Origin: Sporosarcina sp.
Lineage (GTDB): Bacteria > Bacillota > Bacilli > Bacillales_A > Planococcaceae
Reading direction: 5' to 3'
Length of the DNA stretch: 64,000 bases
Assembly (NCBI GenBank): GCA_026169375.1
Contig: JAPFCR010000027.1
Coordinates: forward strand, 1 to 64,000
The first letter of the stretch is position 1; each line of letters opens with the position of its first letter. Shown piece after piece: positions 27,807 to 36,582 of this stretch. Position numbers and translations under genes: made by a program. The notes beneath the pieces are model-generated. The model saw only the letters and a program-made list of their open reading frames with translations. It was not told the DNA's origin and made no database searches.

Positions 27807-27893
27807 TCAACTGAAGCAATAAACATGGATCTAATTTTGGACAATGAATTTTACATTTTTAAACGTTTAACGGAACTAATATATCCTAGTTAA
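27807..27893 (+). pseudogene. Truncated relative of the 124-residue gene
   Basis: From 27807 the frame reads STEAINMDLILDN, then EFYIFKRLTELIYPS and a stop. It matches the C-terminal part of the 24004-24378 product (NELIDMALISDN, SSYIFKRVIELIYPG) at most positions. The N-terminal two-thirds are absent, replaced by the IS21 remnant. The two copies flank the second methyltransferase and the 574-residue gene in the same orientation. Confidence 0.75.
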
Positions 27894-28040
27894 TCTAATA
27901 AGTAATTGCAGTTATATTTTACGGAAAGACGGGAAAACAATCATTCTTTAATTTCTGCAAAGTGTATAACTGTTACTAGCTTTCATCTAGAAGTTGGAAT
28001 TTTCCAGCAGATCAATTTAAATAACACCCGAAAAAATTTT

Positions 28041-28073
28041 CCACTCGTACGCAAAAAGAGCGAGTGGATTTTT
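28041..28073 (+). terminator. Intrinsic terminator in the debris region
   Basis: CCACTCG (28041-28047) pairs with CGAGTGG (28061-28067), with one more T-A pair outside, followed by ATTTTTTAC. No intact gene lies before it in the 27544-28167 gap, so it may be left from a lost gene. Confidence 0.65.
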
Positions 28074-28167
28074 TACTTTTTTAAAAAATGTATCCTTTTG
28101 ATATTTGACAGGCTATATAGCAAGTGAACAGGTATTACAGCTTGTTAAAATAAAGGGGGAAAATAAA

Positions 28168-28959
28168 ATGAATGTGTTAATTTCAGCACCAACGATTCAA
28201 CTAATCCCATCGTTAGCAGAAAAGATTGGGTTAAATGAAGCGATTGTCTTACAGCAACTCCATTTTAGGTCGTGTATTTCGGAAAATTGGCGGAACGGGC
28301 ATAAATGGGTGTATAAAACGTATGAGGATTGGAAGAAGCAAGAGTTTCCTTTTTGGTCGATTCCAACGATTAAGCGTGTTATTTATAAGCTTGAAAAAGA
28401 AGGTTATTTAATTTCGACGGATTGTTATAATCGTATGTATATGGACAAGACAAAATGGTACCGGATTAATTATGAAATTTTGTATGCAGTGGTGGATCAA
28501 AATGCGCTAACGACTTTATCAAAAGAATCAAGAAAGCTTGCCCAAAATGAACTAGCTAGTCAGCTCGATTTGATCCCACCAATAACCAAAGAAGTCCCTA
28601 ATAAACCAACAAATAATACACACAAAGAGATTGTCGAGGATAACCTCGACGTTGTAGCTGTGATTGATTATTTGAATGACAAAGCTCGTAAACAATTTAA
28701 AGTCTCTTCGAAAGCAACAATCCGATTAGTGACGGCCCGTTTTGGTGAAGGCTATTGCCTAGCAGATTTTAAGAAGGTCATCGATATAAAAGTAAAAGAC
28801 TGGCTAAGAGAACCACATTGGGAAAAATACTTACGACCCTCCACATTATTTAACGCAACCAACTTTGAAAACTATTTGGGAGAATCGAAAGGGAGTCAAG
28901 TGCTAAAAGAAAAGATGAGTGCCTCGTTTGAACTTGATTTTAGTAAGGGGGAGTTTTGA
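28168..28959 (+). CDS. Phage-type replication protein with conserved C-terminal domain
   Basis: A 263-residue protein. Residues ~1-120 look like a winged-helix replication-initiation domain (GLNEAIVLQQLHFR, SIPTIKRVIYKLEKEGYL). Residues ~175-250 match the conserved phage C-terminal domain of replisome organisers (VIDYLNDKARKQFKVS, HWEKYLRPSTLFN, NFENYLGE). Such proteins load helicase in temperate phages. ATG at 28168 is chosen behind AAGGGGGAAA. No other phage gene is adjacent, so it is an isolated remnant or an adopted gene. The frame itself is intact. Confidence 0.75.
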   Translation: MNVLISAPTIQLIPSLAEKIGLNEAIVLQQLHFRSCISENWRNGHKWVYKTYEDWKKQEFPFWSIPTIKRVIYKLEKEGYLISTDCYNRMYMDKTKWYRINYEILYAVVDQNALTTLSKESRKLAQNELASQLDLIPPITKEVPNKPTNNTHKEIVEDNLDVVAVIDYLNDKARKQFKVSSKATIRLVTARFGEGYCLADFKKVIDIKVKDWLREPHWEKYLRPSTLFNATNFENYLGESKGSQVLKEKMSASFELDFSKGEF

Positions 28960-29192
28960 GTTAAAACCTATTTGCTAAACTTACAACAAATTTTCTTTGA
29001 CCAATTTTAACAGAGGAGGCATTGCTAGTCCGTTTGTAAAGTTATGGTCTTCTCACTTTTTCTTGCGATTTTGCGAAAGGAAGCTAGACGAAAAGCTCCT
29101 TGCATACTTATCGGATCACTTTCTTTTGTTGAAAACGATATCAGCGCAATAAAAAGATTCGATAAATTATTACTGCCTTACCACCCCATTAT

Positions 29193-30134
29193 TTACCGCT
29201 TTAGCCGAATCACGATAAAACGTATCAATAAGAATAATAGTCCAAACGGCGCAACAAATAAACTCACATGGAATAAAAACAAGTCGAACATGAACAGTAA
29301 TTGGTCAAAGTAATAAGTAATCCCTTTTTGATTATCTAGACGATGTTTTAACTTAAACCTGAACAACCAATCGACTAATACTTTCGCAAAAGGATATAAA
29401 ATGAAGCTTACTACAATATAAAATAAATAATTATCATTTTTACTGATTAGCCAATAAAATAATATAAATGAGAACGCAAACATCAGAAACCCATACCCGT
29501 AAGATTTTAAAAAGTATGAACGATTGATGGATAGTTTGCTCGGCGGGACTGGATTATATTTTTCCATAAAGTCCACTTCTTCATTTCGTTTATGTGTAGT
29601 TTTAAGGAGTGGCGTTTCGCCGTTTAGCCGCTGTTGCATATCGTCTAGTGCTTCAAATAATGCGGGGCGTTCTCGTTTTCGAACAGCTTTTACGCTAATC
29701 GAAAATAAAGTGAATCCAGTTACTCGATTCATAAACAATCTCACTTTATTATGAAAGGACAATTGATAAAAGTAATCATCCTCGTCATATAAAACAATCT
29801 CGATGATGCGTTGAAATGAAACTTCAGATATCTTGATAAATCTAATATCTGTAAAATAAATGGTTATTTCACTTCTCGTAAACGAATCTAATTGCAGGTA
29901 TTCATCCGTTATCGTGATATAAGGATAACCACGGATCATTTTTAAGATATTCGCAACGGTAAAGATACCAAATAAAACAGTAATAAACATCGCCAAAATG
30001 CTGAGTGAAACAGATCTTTCTGTATATGTAAGACCCACCATTAAAACGCCAAGCGTAGCAAATAATAATGAAAAAATGACTCCGAGAAAAAGTTTCCACT
30101 TTGAATGATAGAACGCCATTTTATTGTCTACCAA
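29193..30134 (-). CDS. Membrane protein with STM3941-like N-terminal domain
   Basis: A 313-residue protein. Two hydrophobic segments (residues ~15-65) precede a PH-like beta region (ITDEYLQLDSFTRSEITIYF), as in STM3941-type proteins, and three or four more hydrophobic segments fill residues ~215-310. The start is TTG at 30134, eight bases after AAGGGG; an in-frame ATG at 30119 is an alternative. Its start lies one base past the stop of a 33-codon frame. Function is unknown and the family call is moderate. Confidence 0.6.
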   Translation of the reverse strand: MVDNKMAFYHSKWKLFLGVIFSLLFATLGVLMVGLTYTERSVSLSILAMFITVLFGIFTVANILKMIRGYPYITITDEYLQLDSFTRSEITIYFTDIRFIKISEVSFQRIIEIVLYDEDDYFYQLSFHNKVRLFMNRVTGFTLFSISVKAVRKRERPALFEALDDMQQRLNGETPLLKTTHKRNEEVDFMEKYNPVPPSKLSINRSYFLKSYGYGFLMFAFSFILFYWLISKNDNYLFYIVVSFILYPFAKVLVDWLFRFKLKHRLDNQKGITYYFDQLLFMFDLFLFHVSLFVAPFGLLFLLIRFIVIRLKR

Positions 30135-30135
30135 A

Positions 30136-30237
30136 TTAAAAACCCCTTACAATTTGAGTGATGTTTCCTTTATTCGTAGAAATTTGATAAATGATTAATC
30201 CTATGAATAGGACGAACGATAAAAGGTCTTTCATCAT
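30136..30237 (-). CDS. Possible 33-residue membrane peptide
   Basis: A short frame begins ATGATG behind AGGGGAAGTGATT, encodes a charged start (MMKDLL), a hydrophobic stretch of about 14 residues and a polar tail (STNKGNITQIVRGF), and stops one base before the next gene. The ribosome binding site of that gene lies within its last codons, so the two are probably coupled. A single membrane helix is predicted by eye. No homologue is known to me. Confidence 0.5.
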   Translation of the reverse strand: MMKDLLSFVLFIGLIIYQISTNKGNITQIVRGF

Positions 30238-30531
30238 AATCACTTCCCCTACTCCTATTTACGAACGGACAGTAGAAAAGTTTCGGCTTATGGAAAAAGA
30301 AGGCGCTTTTTTCTTAAAATCCAATAAAAGGACAATCCACATTTGTAAATCAAGTTTACCGTGATATTCAGCTAAATTATTGTTTGAAGGGGTCGCGCTT
30401 GTGAAGTTTACTAAGTTTTTAGTATAAAAATTCCCACCGTGGTACGCATTGGAAAGAGGCGTGGTGGATTCTGTTAAAATTATTGAATGTTATTAAATGT
30501 TATTAATCCGTGATAGGGAAGTAATTTTAAG

Positions 30532-30606
30532 TTACCTAAAAAACGGCAGTTTCTTCAACGCTTTACAAGCCGGGATTGCAACGAGTAGGCCGATGACTGT
30601 TTGTAA
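30532..30606 (-). pseudogene. Duplicated 3' end of the ECF transporter gene
   Basis: About 70 bases match the end of the gene at 36583 with few changes and encode exactly TVIGLLVAIPACKALKKLP plus FFR and a stop. Upstream coding sequence is missing. Along with the copy at 36586-36655 it forms a direct repeat around the glycerate/lar cassette. The rest of the 30238-30645 gap shows nothing recognisable. Confidence 0.8.
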
Positions 30607-30645
30607 CAGAAGTGAACCTTAATAAAGAGTTAAATGTCGTAAATA

Positions 30646-31737
30646 TTACTTGTTTTTCTCAAGAATCCACATTGCTACTTGTAAGTTTAAAGCATCATTA
30701 AAGGAACGTGGATTATAACCGGTGTCATTTGTAATTTTATTAAGTCGATAAATTAACGTATTACGATGAATAAAGAGAGAGTCAGCAGCTTTTTGGATAT
30801 TAAGACTATTATTGAAGAAAGCTTTTAAAGTTTCTAAAGTTATCTCGTAGTGATCATGTTGAAGTATTCGTTTTAAAAATCGAGTTGCTAATGTTTCGTC
30901 TAATTGATAGATTAAAGATTTTACTTCTATTTGCGTAAACGAGATTAATTCTTGACTGTCATCACTGATTTTCAAAGTAAGTTCACAGTCTAAATAACTT
31001 TGCCGAAACTTTTGAAGTTCATGAAATGGTAAACTGTAAGCCATTTTGAACAGTATGTTTTTCTTTTTTATCTTTCTATGAATTAGATACACATTTTGTA
31101 AAGCAACATCTTCTTGTAGACCACAAATTGTAATGATTAGGCGATTGGCATTTGTAAAGCTAACAAAACAAAATTCTTTACCTACAATCTTTTCAATTAT
31201 TTGTATAACTTCTTGATTTGAAATAGAGCGTTTTTTAATTTGTATCATCACTATTAAATAAGGAGGACGAAATTCGAAGTGAAGTAAATTTAACCCTCTT
31301 TGTATATTTCGATAAGAAGGAGATTTTTTTAGTAGCTCTTCTACAATCATCTCTTTTGTTCGTTGTCTCCATTCTAATTGTTTAGCAATAAACTCTTGTT
31401 TAATCATTAGCTCGGTTGTCATTTTAACAAGTGCGCCGAGTTCATGTATTTCATCCGGATTGCCTGTAATGCCAATGACTCCAATTGTTTCCTCTTGAAA
31501 AACTATCGGTAGATTTACACCTGGTTGTGAGACTTTCCAATCCCTATCTTCTATAGAGTGAATTGTAAGAGAGTTTCCACTATGCAATACTTCGATAGCC
31601 CCCTCATGAATAAATCCAATCCTAGAAGAATCTTTGGCTGCAATAATGATTCCGTCTATATCCATAATATTAATGTTACGTTTTAATCGAATTGAAGTTT
31701 CATGAACAATCTCATCTGCAATCTTCTTAGTAAGCAT
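30646..31737 (-). CDS. CdaR-family transcriptional regulator (sugar diacid regulator)
   Basis: A 363-residue regulator. Residues ~1-135 are the sugar-diacid recognition domain (KIADEIVHETS, GVIGITGNPDEI), and the C-terminal ~60 residues carry a PucR-type helix-turn-helix (NIQKAADSLFIHRNTLIYRL). Members control catabolism of glucarate, galactarate or glycerate. It is divergent from glycerate kinase, and so probably activates the cassette 31.9-36.4 kb in response to glycerate or a related acid. The ligand is inferred. Confidence 0.88.
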   Translation of the reverse strand: MLTKKIADEIVHETSIRLKRNINIMDIDGIIIAAKDSSRIGFIHEGAIEVLHSGNSLTIHSIEDRDWKVSQPGVNLPIVFQEETIGVIGITGNPDEIHELGALVKMTTELMIKQEFIAKQLEWRQRTKEMIVEELLKKSPSYRNIQRGLNLLHFEFRPPYLIVMIQIKKRSISNQEVIQIIEKIVGKEFCFVSFTNANRLIITICGLQEDVALQNVYLIHRKIKKKNILFKMAYSLPFHELQKFRQSYLDCELTLKISDDSQELISFTQIEVKSLIYQLDETLATRFLKRILQHDHYEITLETLKAFFNNSLNIQKAADSLFIHRNTLIYRLNKITNDTGYNPRSFNDALNLQVAMWILEKNK

Positions 31738-31841
31738 ATTTTATATCCACTCCTTGTATTTGGTTGATACATCCAAAAATTTCTCGCAAAAGCTACTTAT
31801 TTTTGTATACTACAACCATATACAATGAGAGTCAATATTCG

Positions 31842-31875
31842 TATAATTAAAATAATATAAATGAAAGCGATTTCT
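31842..31875 (+). promoter_or_regulatory. Glycerate cassette promoter with candidate cre site
   Basis: TATAAT (31842-31847) lies about 40 bases before the glycerate kinase ATG. TGAAAGCGATTTCT (31862-31875) matches the CcpA catabolite-response consensus at 13 of 14 positions and lies downstream of the -10, where it could block elongation. Confidence 0.55.
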
Positions 31876-31888
31876 CAGGGGGGATTTT

Positions 31889-33058
31889 ATGAAAGTCATT
31901 ATTGCACCTGACTCATTCAAGGGGAGTTTAAGTGCTATAGAAGTAGCGAATGCAATGTCTAAAGGTATTCAAAAAGCTTACTCGCAAGCTGAATTACACT
32001 TACTTCCTGTAGCTGATGGTGGAGAGGGCACGATGGAAACATTAGTTGCAGCAACGAATGGAATGACAAAAAGAATCGAAGTAGTTGGACCATTAGGTGA
32101 TTGTGTACAAGGGGCATATGGAATTTTAGGAGACAATGAAACTTGTGTAATAGAAGTCGCAAGTGCTTCAGGCTTAGCATTAGTACCTGAGGATAAACTT
32201 AATCCTTTAAAAGCCACGACTTATGGAACTGGTCAACTCATTAAAGCCGCTTTAAATGATGGTTATACTTCTTTTATCATTGCGTTAGGTGGATCTGCAA
32301 CGAATGATGGGGGAGCAGGAATGCTTCAGGCCCTGGGAGCAAGGTTGTTAAATAAGGCAGGGAAGGATATAAGTTATGGCGGCGGAGAATTAGCCGATAT
32401 TGCAACAATTGATTTGAAAAATTTTGACCCACGAATTAAAAAAAGTGAAGTTTTAATTGCTTCAGATGTACAGAACCCTTTGGTTGGCTTAAACGGTGCT
32501 TCGCATGTTTTTGGCCCGCAAAAAGGAGCCACGCTTGAAATTGTAAAGATATTAGATAAGAATATGTTACATTGGGCTAATCAAATTGAAAAGGTTGCTG
32601 GCGTGTCTTTGCATAATTTTCCCGGAGCAGGAGCCGCTGGTGGAATAGGCGGCGCCTTTTTGGCATTTTTCCCAGCGAAGATAGAGCGTGGCATTGATGT
32701 TGTGTTAAAGTACGTGAATTTTGATTCCTATTTAGAAGGTGCCGATTTAGTAATAACAGGAGAAGGGCAAGTGGATAGTCAAACAGCTTCAGGAAAAACA
32801 CCACTTGGAGTTGCACAAGCAGCTAAGCAGAAAAATGTACCCACAATTATCTTAGCAGGTTCGGTTGGAGAAGGGGTAGACTTACTGTACGAATATGGGA
32901 TTGTTAGTGTCACTAGTATTATAAATAGTCCAATGACGCTTCAAGAAGCGATGGTGACTGCAGCCCAATTAGTCGAGAAAAGTACGGAGCAAGTGATTCG
33001 TTCATACTTTTATCCCATGCTAATGGGAGGAAAGATTCCTATTCAAGCACTTAAGTGA
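31889..33058 (+). CDS. Glycerate kinase (GarK/GlxK family)
   Basis: A 389-residue kinase of glycerate kinase family 1, which makes 2- or 3-phosphoglycerate from D-glycerate and ATP. Diagnostic stretches are APDSFKGSLSA at residues 4-14, ADGGEGTMETL, ALGGSATNDGGAGML and ITGEGQVDSQTASGKTP. The start has an excellent ribosome binding site (AGGGGGG). It is the first gene of the cassette running to larE, with the permease gene 120 bases later. Confidence 0.93.
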   Translation: MKVIIAPDSFKGSLSAIEVANAMSKGIQKAYSQAELHLLPVADGGEGTMETLVAATNGMTKRIEVVGPLGDCVQGAYGILGDNETCVIEVASASGLALVPEDKLNPLKATTYGTGQLIKAALNDGYTSFIIALGGSATNDGGAGMLQALGARLLNKAGKDISYGGGELADIATIDLKNFDPRIKKSEVLIASDVQNPLVGLNGASHVFGPQKGATLEIVKILDKNMLHWANQIEKVAGVSLHNFPGAGAAGGIGGAFLAFFPAKIERGIDVVLKYVNFDSYLEGADLVITGEGQVDSQTASGKTPLGVAQAAKQKNVPTIILAGSVGEGVDLLYEYGIVSVTSIINSPMTLQEAMVTAAQLVEKSTEQVIRSYFYPMLMGGKIPIQALK

Positions 33059-33178
33059 GAAGTAGACAGCTAGTAAAGTCGGATTGATAAAGTTAACAGT
33101 CAGTAGGGAGAGAAAGTTTAAGTTGTCTGGTTATTCACTTCATTAGTACATCAAAGAACTTAAAGGAGGAGCATTCAC

Positions 33179-34312
33179 ATGAGAATCAAGGATACAATTG
33201 AAAAAGTTCCCGGTGGGTTAATGGTTGTACCATTATTATTGGGGGCTACATTAAATACGATTGATCAAATGCATATTCCGTTTGTGATGAAAGTTCTTAA
33301 GTTTTTAGGTGCACCGCAAACTGAAGATGGCTTTTACGAGTTTCTTAGAATCGGTGGGTTTTCACAAGAGTTATTTAAAGATAGTGCGCTTGTTCTAATT
33401 GCGTTATTCTTGTTCTGTGTTGGAAGCCAAATGAATTTAAAAGTTGGAGGTCTAGCCTTGAAAAAAGGATTTCTTCTGACTAGTTCAAAATATTTAACTG
33501 GTTTAGCGGTAGGTATAGCATTTGGTTTCTTCTTTGATCCGTGGCATGGTCTATTTGGGTTATCTGCACTAGCAATCATTGCAGGAATGACTAATAGTAA
33601 TAGTGGGATGTATGCTGCATTAACTGGTCAATATGGAAATCGTTCTGATGTTGGAGGATTATCAATTTTAGCGATAAATGATGGCCCTTTTTTAACATTG
33701 TTGTCATTAGGAATTCTTGGTACAGCTCTTCCGATGATTGCGTTTATTGCAGTACTCTTGCCATTAGGAATCGGAATGATTTTAGGGAATCTAGATCCGA
33801 AAATGCGAGAGTTTTTAAAGCCAGGGGAAGTAATCACGATTCCATTTTTTGCCTTTGCATTAGGGGCAGGAATGAATTTAGCAAACTTTTTAAATCCGGA
33901 AGTTTTAGCGGGTGGGTTAATACTTGCAATTTTAACATTTGTTTTAACAGGCGGTATGGGGGTCTTAGTATTTAAGGTGTTTAAAGAAAAGAGTTATATC
34001 GCTCCAATCGCTGAAGCATCTACAGCAGGAAATGCGGCAGCGACTCCTGCTGCAGTAGCAGCTGCTGCCTCCGTGGCTGTAGCATCAGGTGCCATGACAA
34101 CTGCTGAGTTTCAAGCAATCGAAAATATTGTACCGATAGCAACTGCACAAATTTCTATTTCTACGATTACAACATCTTTACTTTGTCCTCTAGGTGTAAT
34201 ATTGATGGATAAATATCAAAGAAGAAAAGGAATAGATGGTACGAAAGAATTGATTGAGTCTAAACCTAAGAAAAGCAAAGCCTCTTTGAAAGAAACTGTA
34301 GAAAGTTCATAG
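33179..34312 (+). CDS. KdgT-like 2-keto-3-deoxygluconate permease
   Basis: A 377-residue membrane transporter with about ten hydrophobic segments and the KdgT family start (IEKVPGGLMVVPLLLGA) and GMTNSNSGMYAALTGQYG. Known members import 2-keto-3-deoxygluconate by proton symport. The neighbours here metabolise glycerate and possibly other 2-hydroxy acids, so the real substrate may differ. A charged tail (residues ~345-377) is cytoplasmic. It begins behind AAGGAGGAG. Confidence 0.85.
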   Translation: MRIKDTIEKVPGGLMVVPLLLGATLNTIDQMHIPFVMKVLKFLGAPQTEDGFYEFLRIGGFSQELFKDSALVLIALFLFCVGSQMNLKVGGLALKKGFLLTSSKYLTGLAVGIAFGFFFDPWHGLFGLSALAIIAGMTNSNSGMYAALTGQYGNRSDVGGLSILAINDGPFLTLLSLGILGTALPMIAFIAVLLPLGIGMILGNLDPKMREFLKPGEVITIPFFAFALGAGMNLANFLNPEVLAGGLILAILTFVLTGGMGVLVFKVFKEKSYIAPIAEASTAGNAAATPAAVAAAASVAVASGAMTTAEFQAIENIVPIATAQISISTITTSLLCPLGVILMDKYQRRKGIDGTKELIESKPKKSKASLKETVESS

Positions 34313-34334
34313 AAAGTGAGAAGTGATTTTAAAA

Positions 34335-35597
34335 ATGAAAACAGAATTGTTATATGGGAAAACGGGATTAGAGGTAGATTTACCAGAACGATCATTTATG
34401 ATTGAACCAAAAAATTTGCCGAAGTTGAAGGATGAAAAACAAGCTATTAAAGAGGCGTTATGTAATCCGATTGGCATGGAGTCTTTGAAGGCCTCGGTTC
34501 AATCGACTGATATTGTTTCGATTGTTATCAGTGATATCACGCGTCCAACGCCAAATCATATTTTAGTACCTTTGTTAATTGAAGAATTAAACCATGTTCC
34601 ATTAGAGAATTTCATTATTATTAATGGAACAGGTACGCATCGTGACCAAACAAAGGAAGAGTTTATTGAGATGCTTGGCCCTTGGGTGGTAGAGAATATT
34701 CGTATCATTAATAATAATTGTCACGATAAAGATACACTTGTCAATCTTGGTGAGAGTACATTCGGATGTGATGTTTATTTAAATAAAGAATATGTTGAGT
34801 CTGATTTTCGTATTGTTACGGGCTTCATCGAGCCTCATTTTTTTGCTGGATTTTCAGGAGGGCCTAAAGGAATTATGCCAGGCATTGCAGGAATTGAGAC
34901 CATTATGACTTTTCATAATGCAAAAATGATTGGAGATCCACTATCTACATGGGGAAATATGATCAATAATCCGTTACAAGATATGACGAGAGAGATAAAT
35001 GCAATGTGTAAACCAGATTTTATGTTAAATGTTACATTAAATAGAGAAAAAGAAATTACAGCAGTGTTTGCAGGGGAACTGTATGAAGCGCATGATAGAG
35101 GATGTGCTTTTACAAAGGAGCATGCTATGTTCCAATGTGAAGAGCGTTTTGATGTTGTTATTGCATCTAATTCAGGTTATCCACTAGATCAAAATCTTTA
35201 TCAAGCAGTGAAAGGCATGAGTGCAGCTCATAAAATTGTCAAACAAGGCGGAGCAATTATCATGGCATCCGAATGTTCAGATGGTTTGCCGAATCATGGA
35301 AATTACTCGAAAATTTTTGAGTTTGCAGAAACGCCACAGGAATTATTAGACTTGATCAATAACCCTGAATTTAAAATGTTTGACCAGTGGCAAGTTCAAA
35401 AACAAGCGGTTATTCAAACTTGGGCAGATGTGTATGTCTATTCAAAACTAACTGATGAGCAGGTAAGGGGGGCAATGTTAAAAGTCTCAGATAATATTGA
35501 ACAAACAGTTGAAGAATTGAAGAAGAAGTACGGAGAGGATATGTCGATTGCAGTTTTACCACTGGGACCTTTAACGATACCGTACGTTGAAGAATAA
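34335..35597 (+). CDS. larA: LarA-family nickel-pincer 2-hydroxyacid racemase/epimerase
   Basis: A 420-residue protein of the lactate racemase superfamily. From ATG 34335 the key residues are His102 (GTGTHR), His168 and Lys178 (EPHFFAGFSGGPKGIMPG) and His194. These fit Lactobacillus plantarum LarA His108, His174, Lys184 and His200 with a constant offset of six. Lys184 there anchors the nickel-pincer cofactor. The catalytic equipment is therefore complete. Next to glycerate kinase it may act on glycerate or another 2-hydroxy acid rather than lactate. ATG 34335 follows GAGAAGTGA; GTG at 34323 overlaps that site. Confidence 0.85.
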   Translation: MKTELLYGKTGLEVDLPERSFMIEPKNLPKLKDEKQAIKEALCNPIGMESLKASVQSTDIVSIVISDITRPTPNHILVPLLIEELNHVPLENFIIINGTGTHRDQTKEEFIEMLGPWVVENIRIINNNCHDKDTLVNLGESTFGCDVYLNKEYVESDFRIVTGFIEPHFFAGFSGGPKGIMPGIAGIETIMTFHNAKMIGDPLSTWGNMINNPLQDMTREINAMCKPDFMLNVTLNREKEITAVFAGELYEAHDRGCAFTKEHAMFQCEERFDVVIASNSGYPLDQNLYQAVKGMSAAHKIVKQGGAIIMASECSDGLPNHGNYSKIFEFAETPQELLDLINNPEFKMFDQWQVQKQAVIQTWADVYVYSKLTDEQVRGAMLKVSDNIEQTVEELKKKYGEDMSIAVLPLGPLTIPYVEE

Positions 35598-35618
35598 GAT
35601 AGAATCGGGGCGAAAATA

Positions 35619-36440
35619 ATGAATGAAAAGAATATTAAATTAGGTGAAGTTTTATCAAGCATGGAACGCGTAATGGTTGCTTTTTCCGGAGGCGTAGACA
35701 GCACTTTCGTTTTAAAGCGTGCGCAGCAGGAACTTGGCGACCAAGTGATTGCTGTCGTTGTTGCATCAGAGTTATTTCGTGACGAAGAATTTGATAAAGC
35801 AGTAAAGTTAGCTGAAAACATGGGCGTGCAGATATTAAAGACAGAAATTAAAGAGTTAAAAGAGGAAAGTATTAGAGCAAATAATCCCGATAGCTGGTAT
35901 TTCAGTAAGAAGTTGCTGTATTCTCATTTGAATAAGTTGGCGGTAAAACATGGATGCAAATATGTATTAGACGGTATGATTATGGATGATTTGGATGACT
36001 TCCGCCCGGGGTTAAAAGCAAGAACGGAAGCGGGGATACGTAGCGTACTACAAGAAGCTAAATTGTATAAGAATGAAATACGAGCACTTTCCAAAAAGCT
36101 TGAGTTGCCTGTATGGAATAAACCGGCATCTTGTAGTCTTGCTTCTAGAATTCCATATGGAACAAAACTTGATAAAAGAAAAATAGAGCAAGTAGATTTA
36201 GCCGAACGTTTTATTATGGAGCTCGGTTTTAAAACAGTTAGAGTACGCCATTACGGTAGTATGGCAAGGATTGAAGTACTTGTAGAAGATATGCCAAGGA
36301 TGGTACAAAATCACGAGAAAATACACCAGAAGTTAAATGAGCTTGGTTTTGCTTACTGTGCCCTAGATTTACAAGGGTATCGCACGGGAAGTATGAATGA
36401 GGTCCTTCAGGAAGAAGTTTTAGAGCAAGCAATTAGTTAA
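35619..36440 (+). CDS. larE: ATP-dependent sacrificial sulfur transferase LarE
   Basis: A 273-residue PP-loop enzyme that gives its own cysteine sulfur to the nickel-pincer nucleotide precursor. The ATP loop is FSGGVDST at residues 22-29. Cys172 in NKPASCSLASR aligns with the sacrificial Cys176 of L. plantarum LarE. It lies 21 bases after larA. The other cofactor genes, larB and larC, are not in this window and must be elsewhere if the racemase is active. The last gene of the cassette. Confidence 0.92.
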   Translation: MNEKNIKLGEVLSSMERVMVAFSGGVDSTFVLKRAQQELGDQVIAVVVASELFRDEEFDKAVKLAENMGVQILKTEIKELKEESIRANNPDSWYFSKKLLYSHLNKLAVKHGCKYVLDGMIMDDLDDFRPGLKARTEAGIRSVLQEAKLYKNEIRALSKKLELPVWNKPASCSLASRIPYGTKLDKRKIEQVDLAERFIMELGFKTVRVRHYGSMARIEVLVEDMPRMVQNHEKIHQKLNELGFAYCALDLQGYRTGSMNEVLQEEVLEQAIS

Positions 36441-36541
36441 TCTAATAATTAAGAAGTGATTATGCTAACGCCAATAAATATTAAAAAAAGTCACTATCAT
36501 TTTAGTTTGAATTAAAGTGATTGGTTATTTTCTTTAATCAT

Positions 36542-36580
36542 AACCCCAGAACATTCGATACTAGGATGTTCTGGGGTTTT
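36542..36580. terminator. Bidirectional terminator between larE and ECF gene
   Basis: AACCCCAGAACAT (36542-36554) pairs with ATGTTCTGGGGTT (36565-36577), followed by TTT. It lies between convergent genes. Confidence 0.85.
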
Positions 36581-36582
36581 TC

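Noticed and set aside
27906..28127. 73-codon frame in the debris region
   Set aside because: It runs through an intrinsic terminator and has no ribosome binding site.
29044..29313. 89-codon rightward frame
   Set aside because: It overlaps the 3' end of the better-supported leftward membrane protein gene and lacks a ribosome site.
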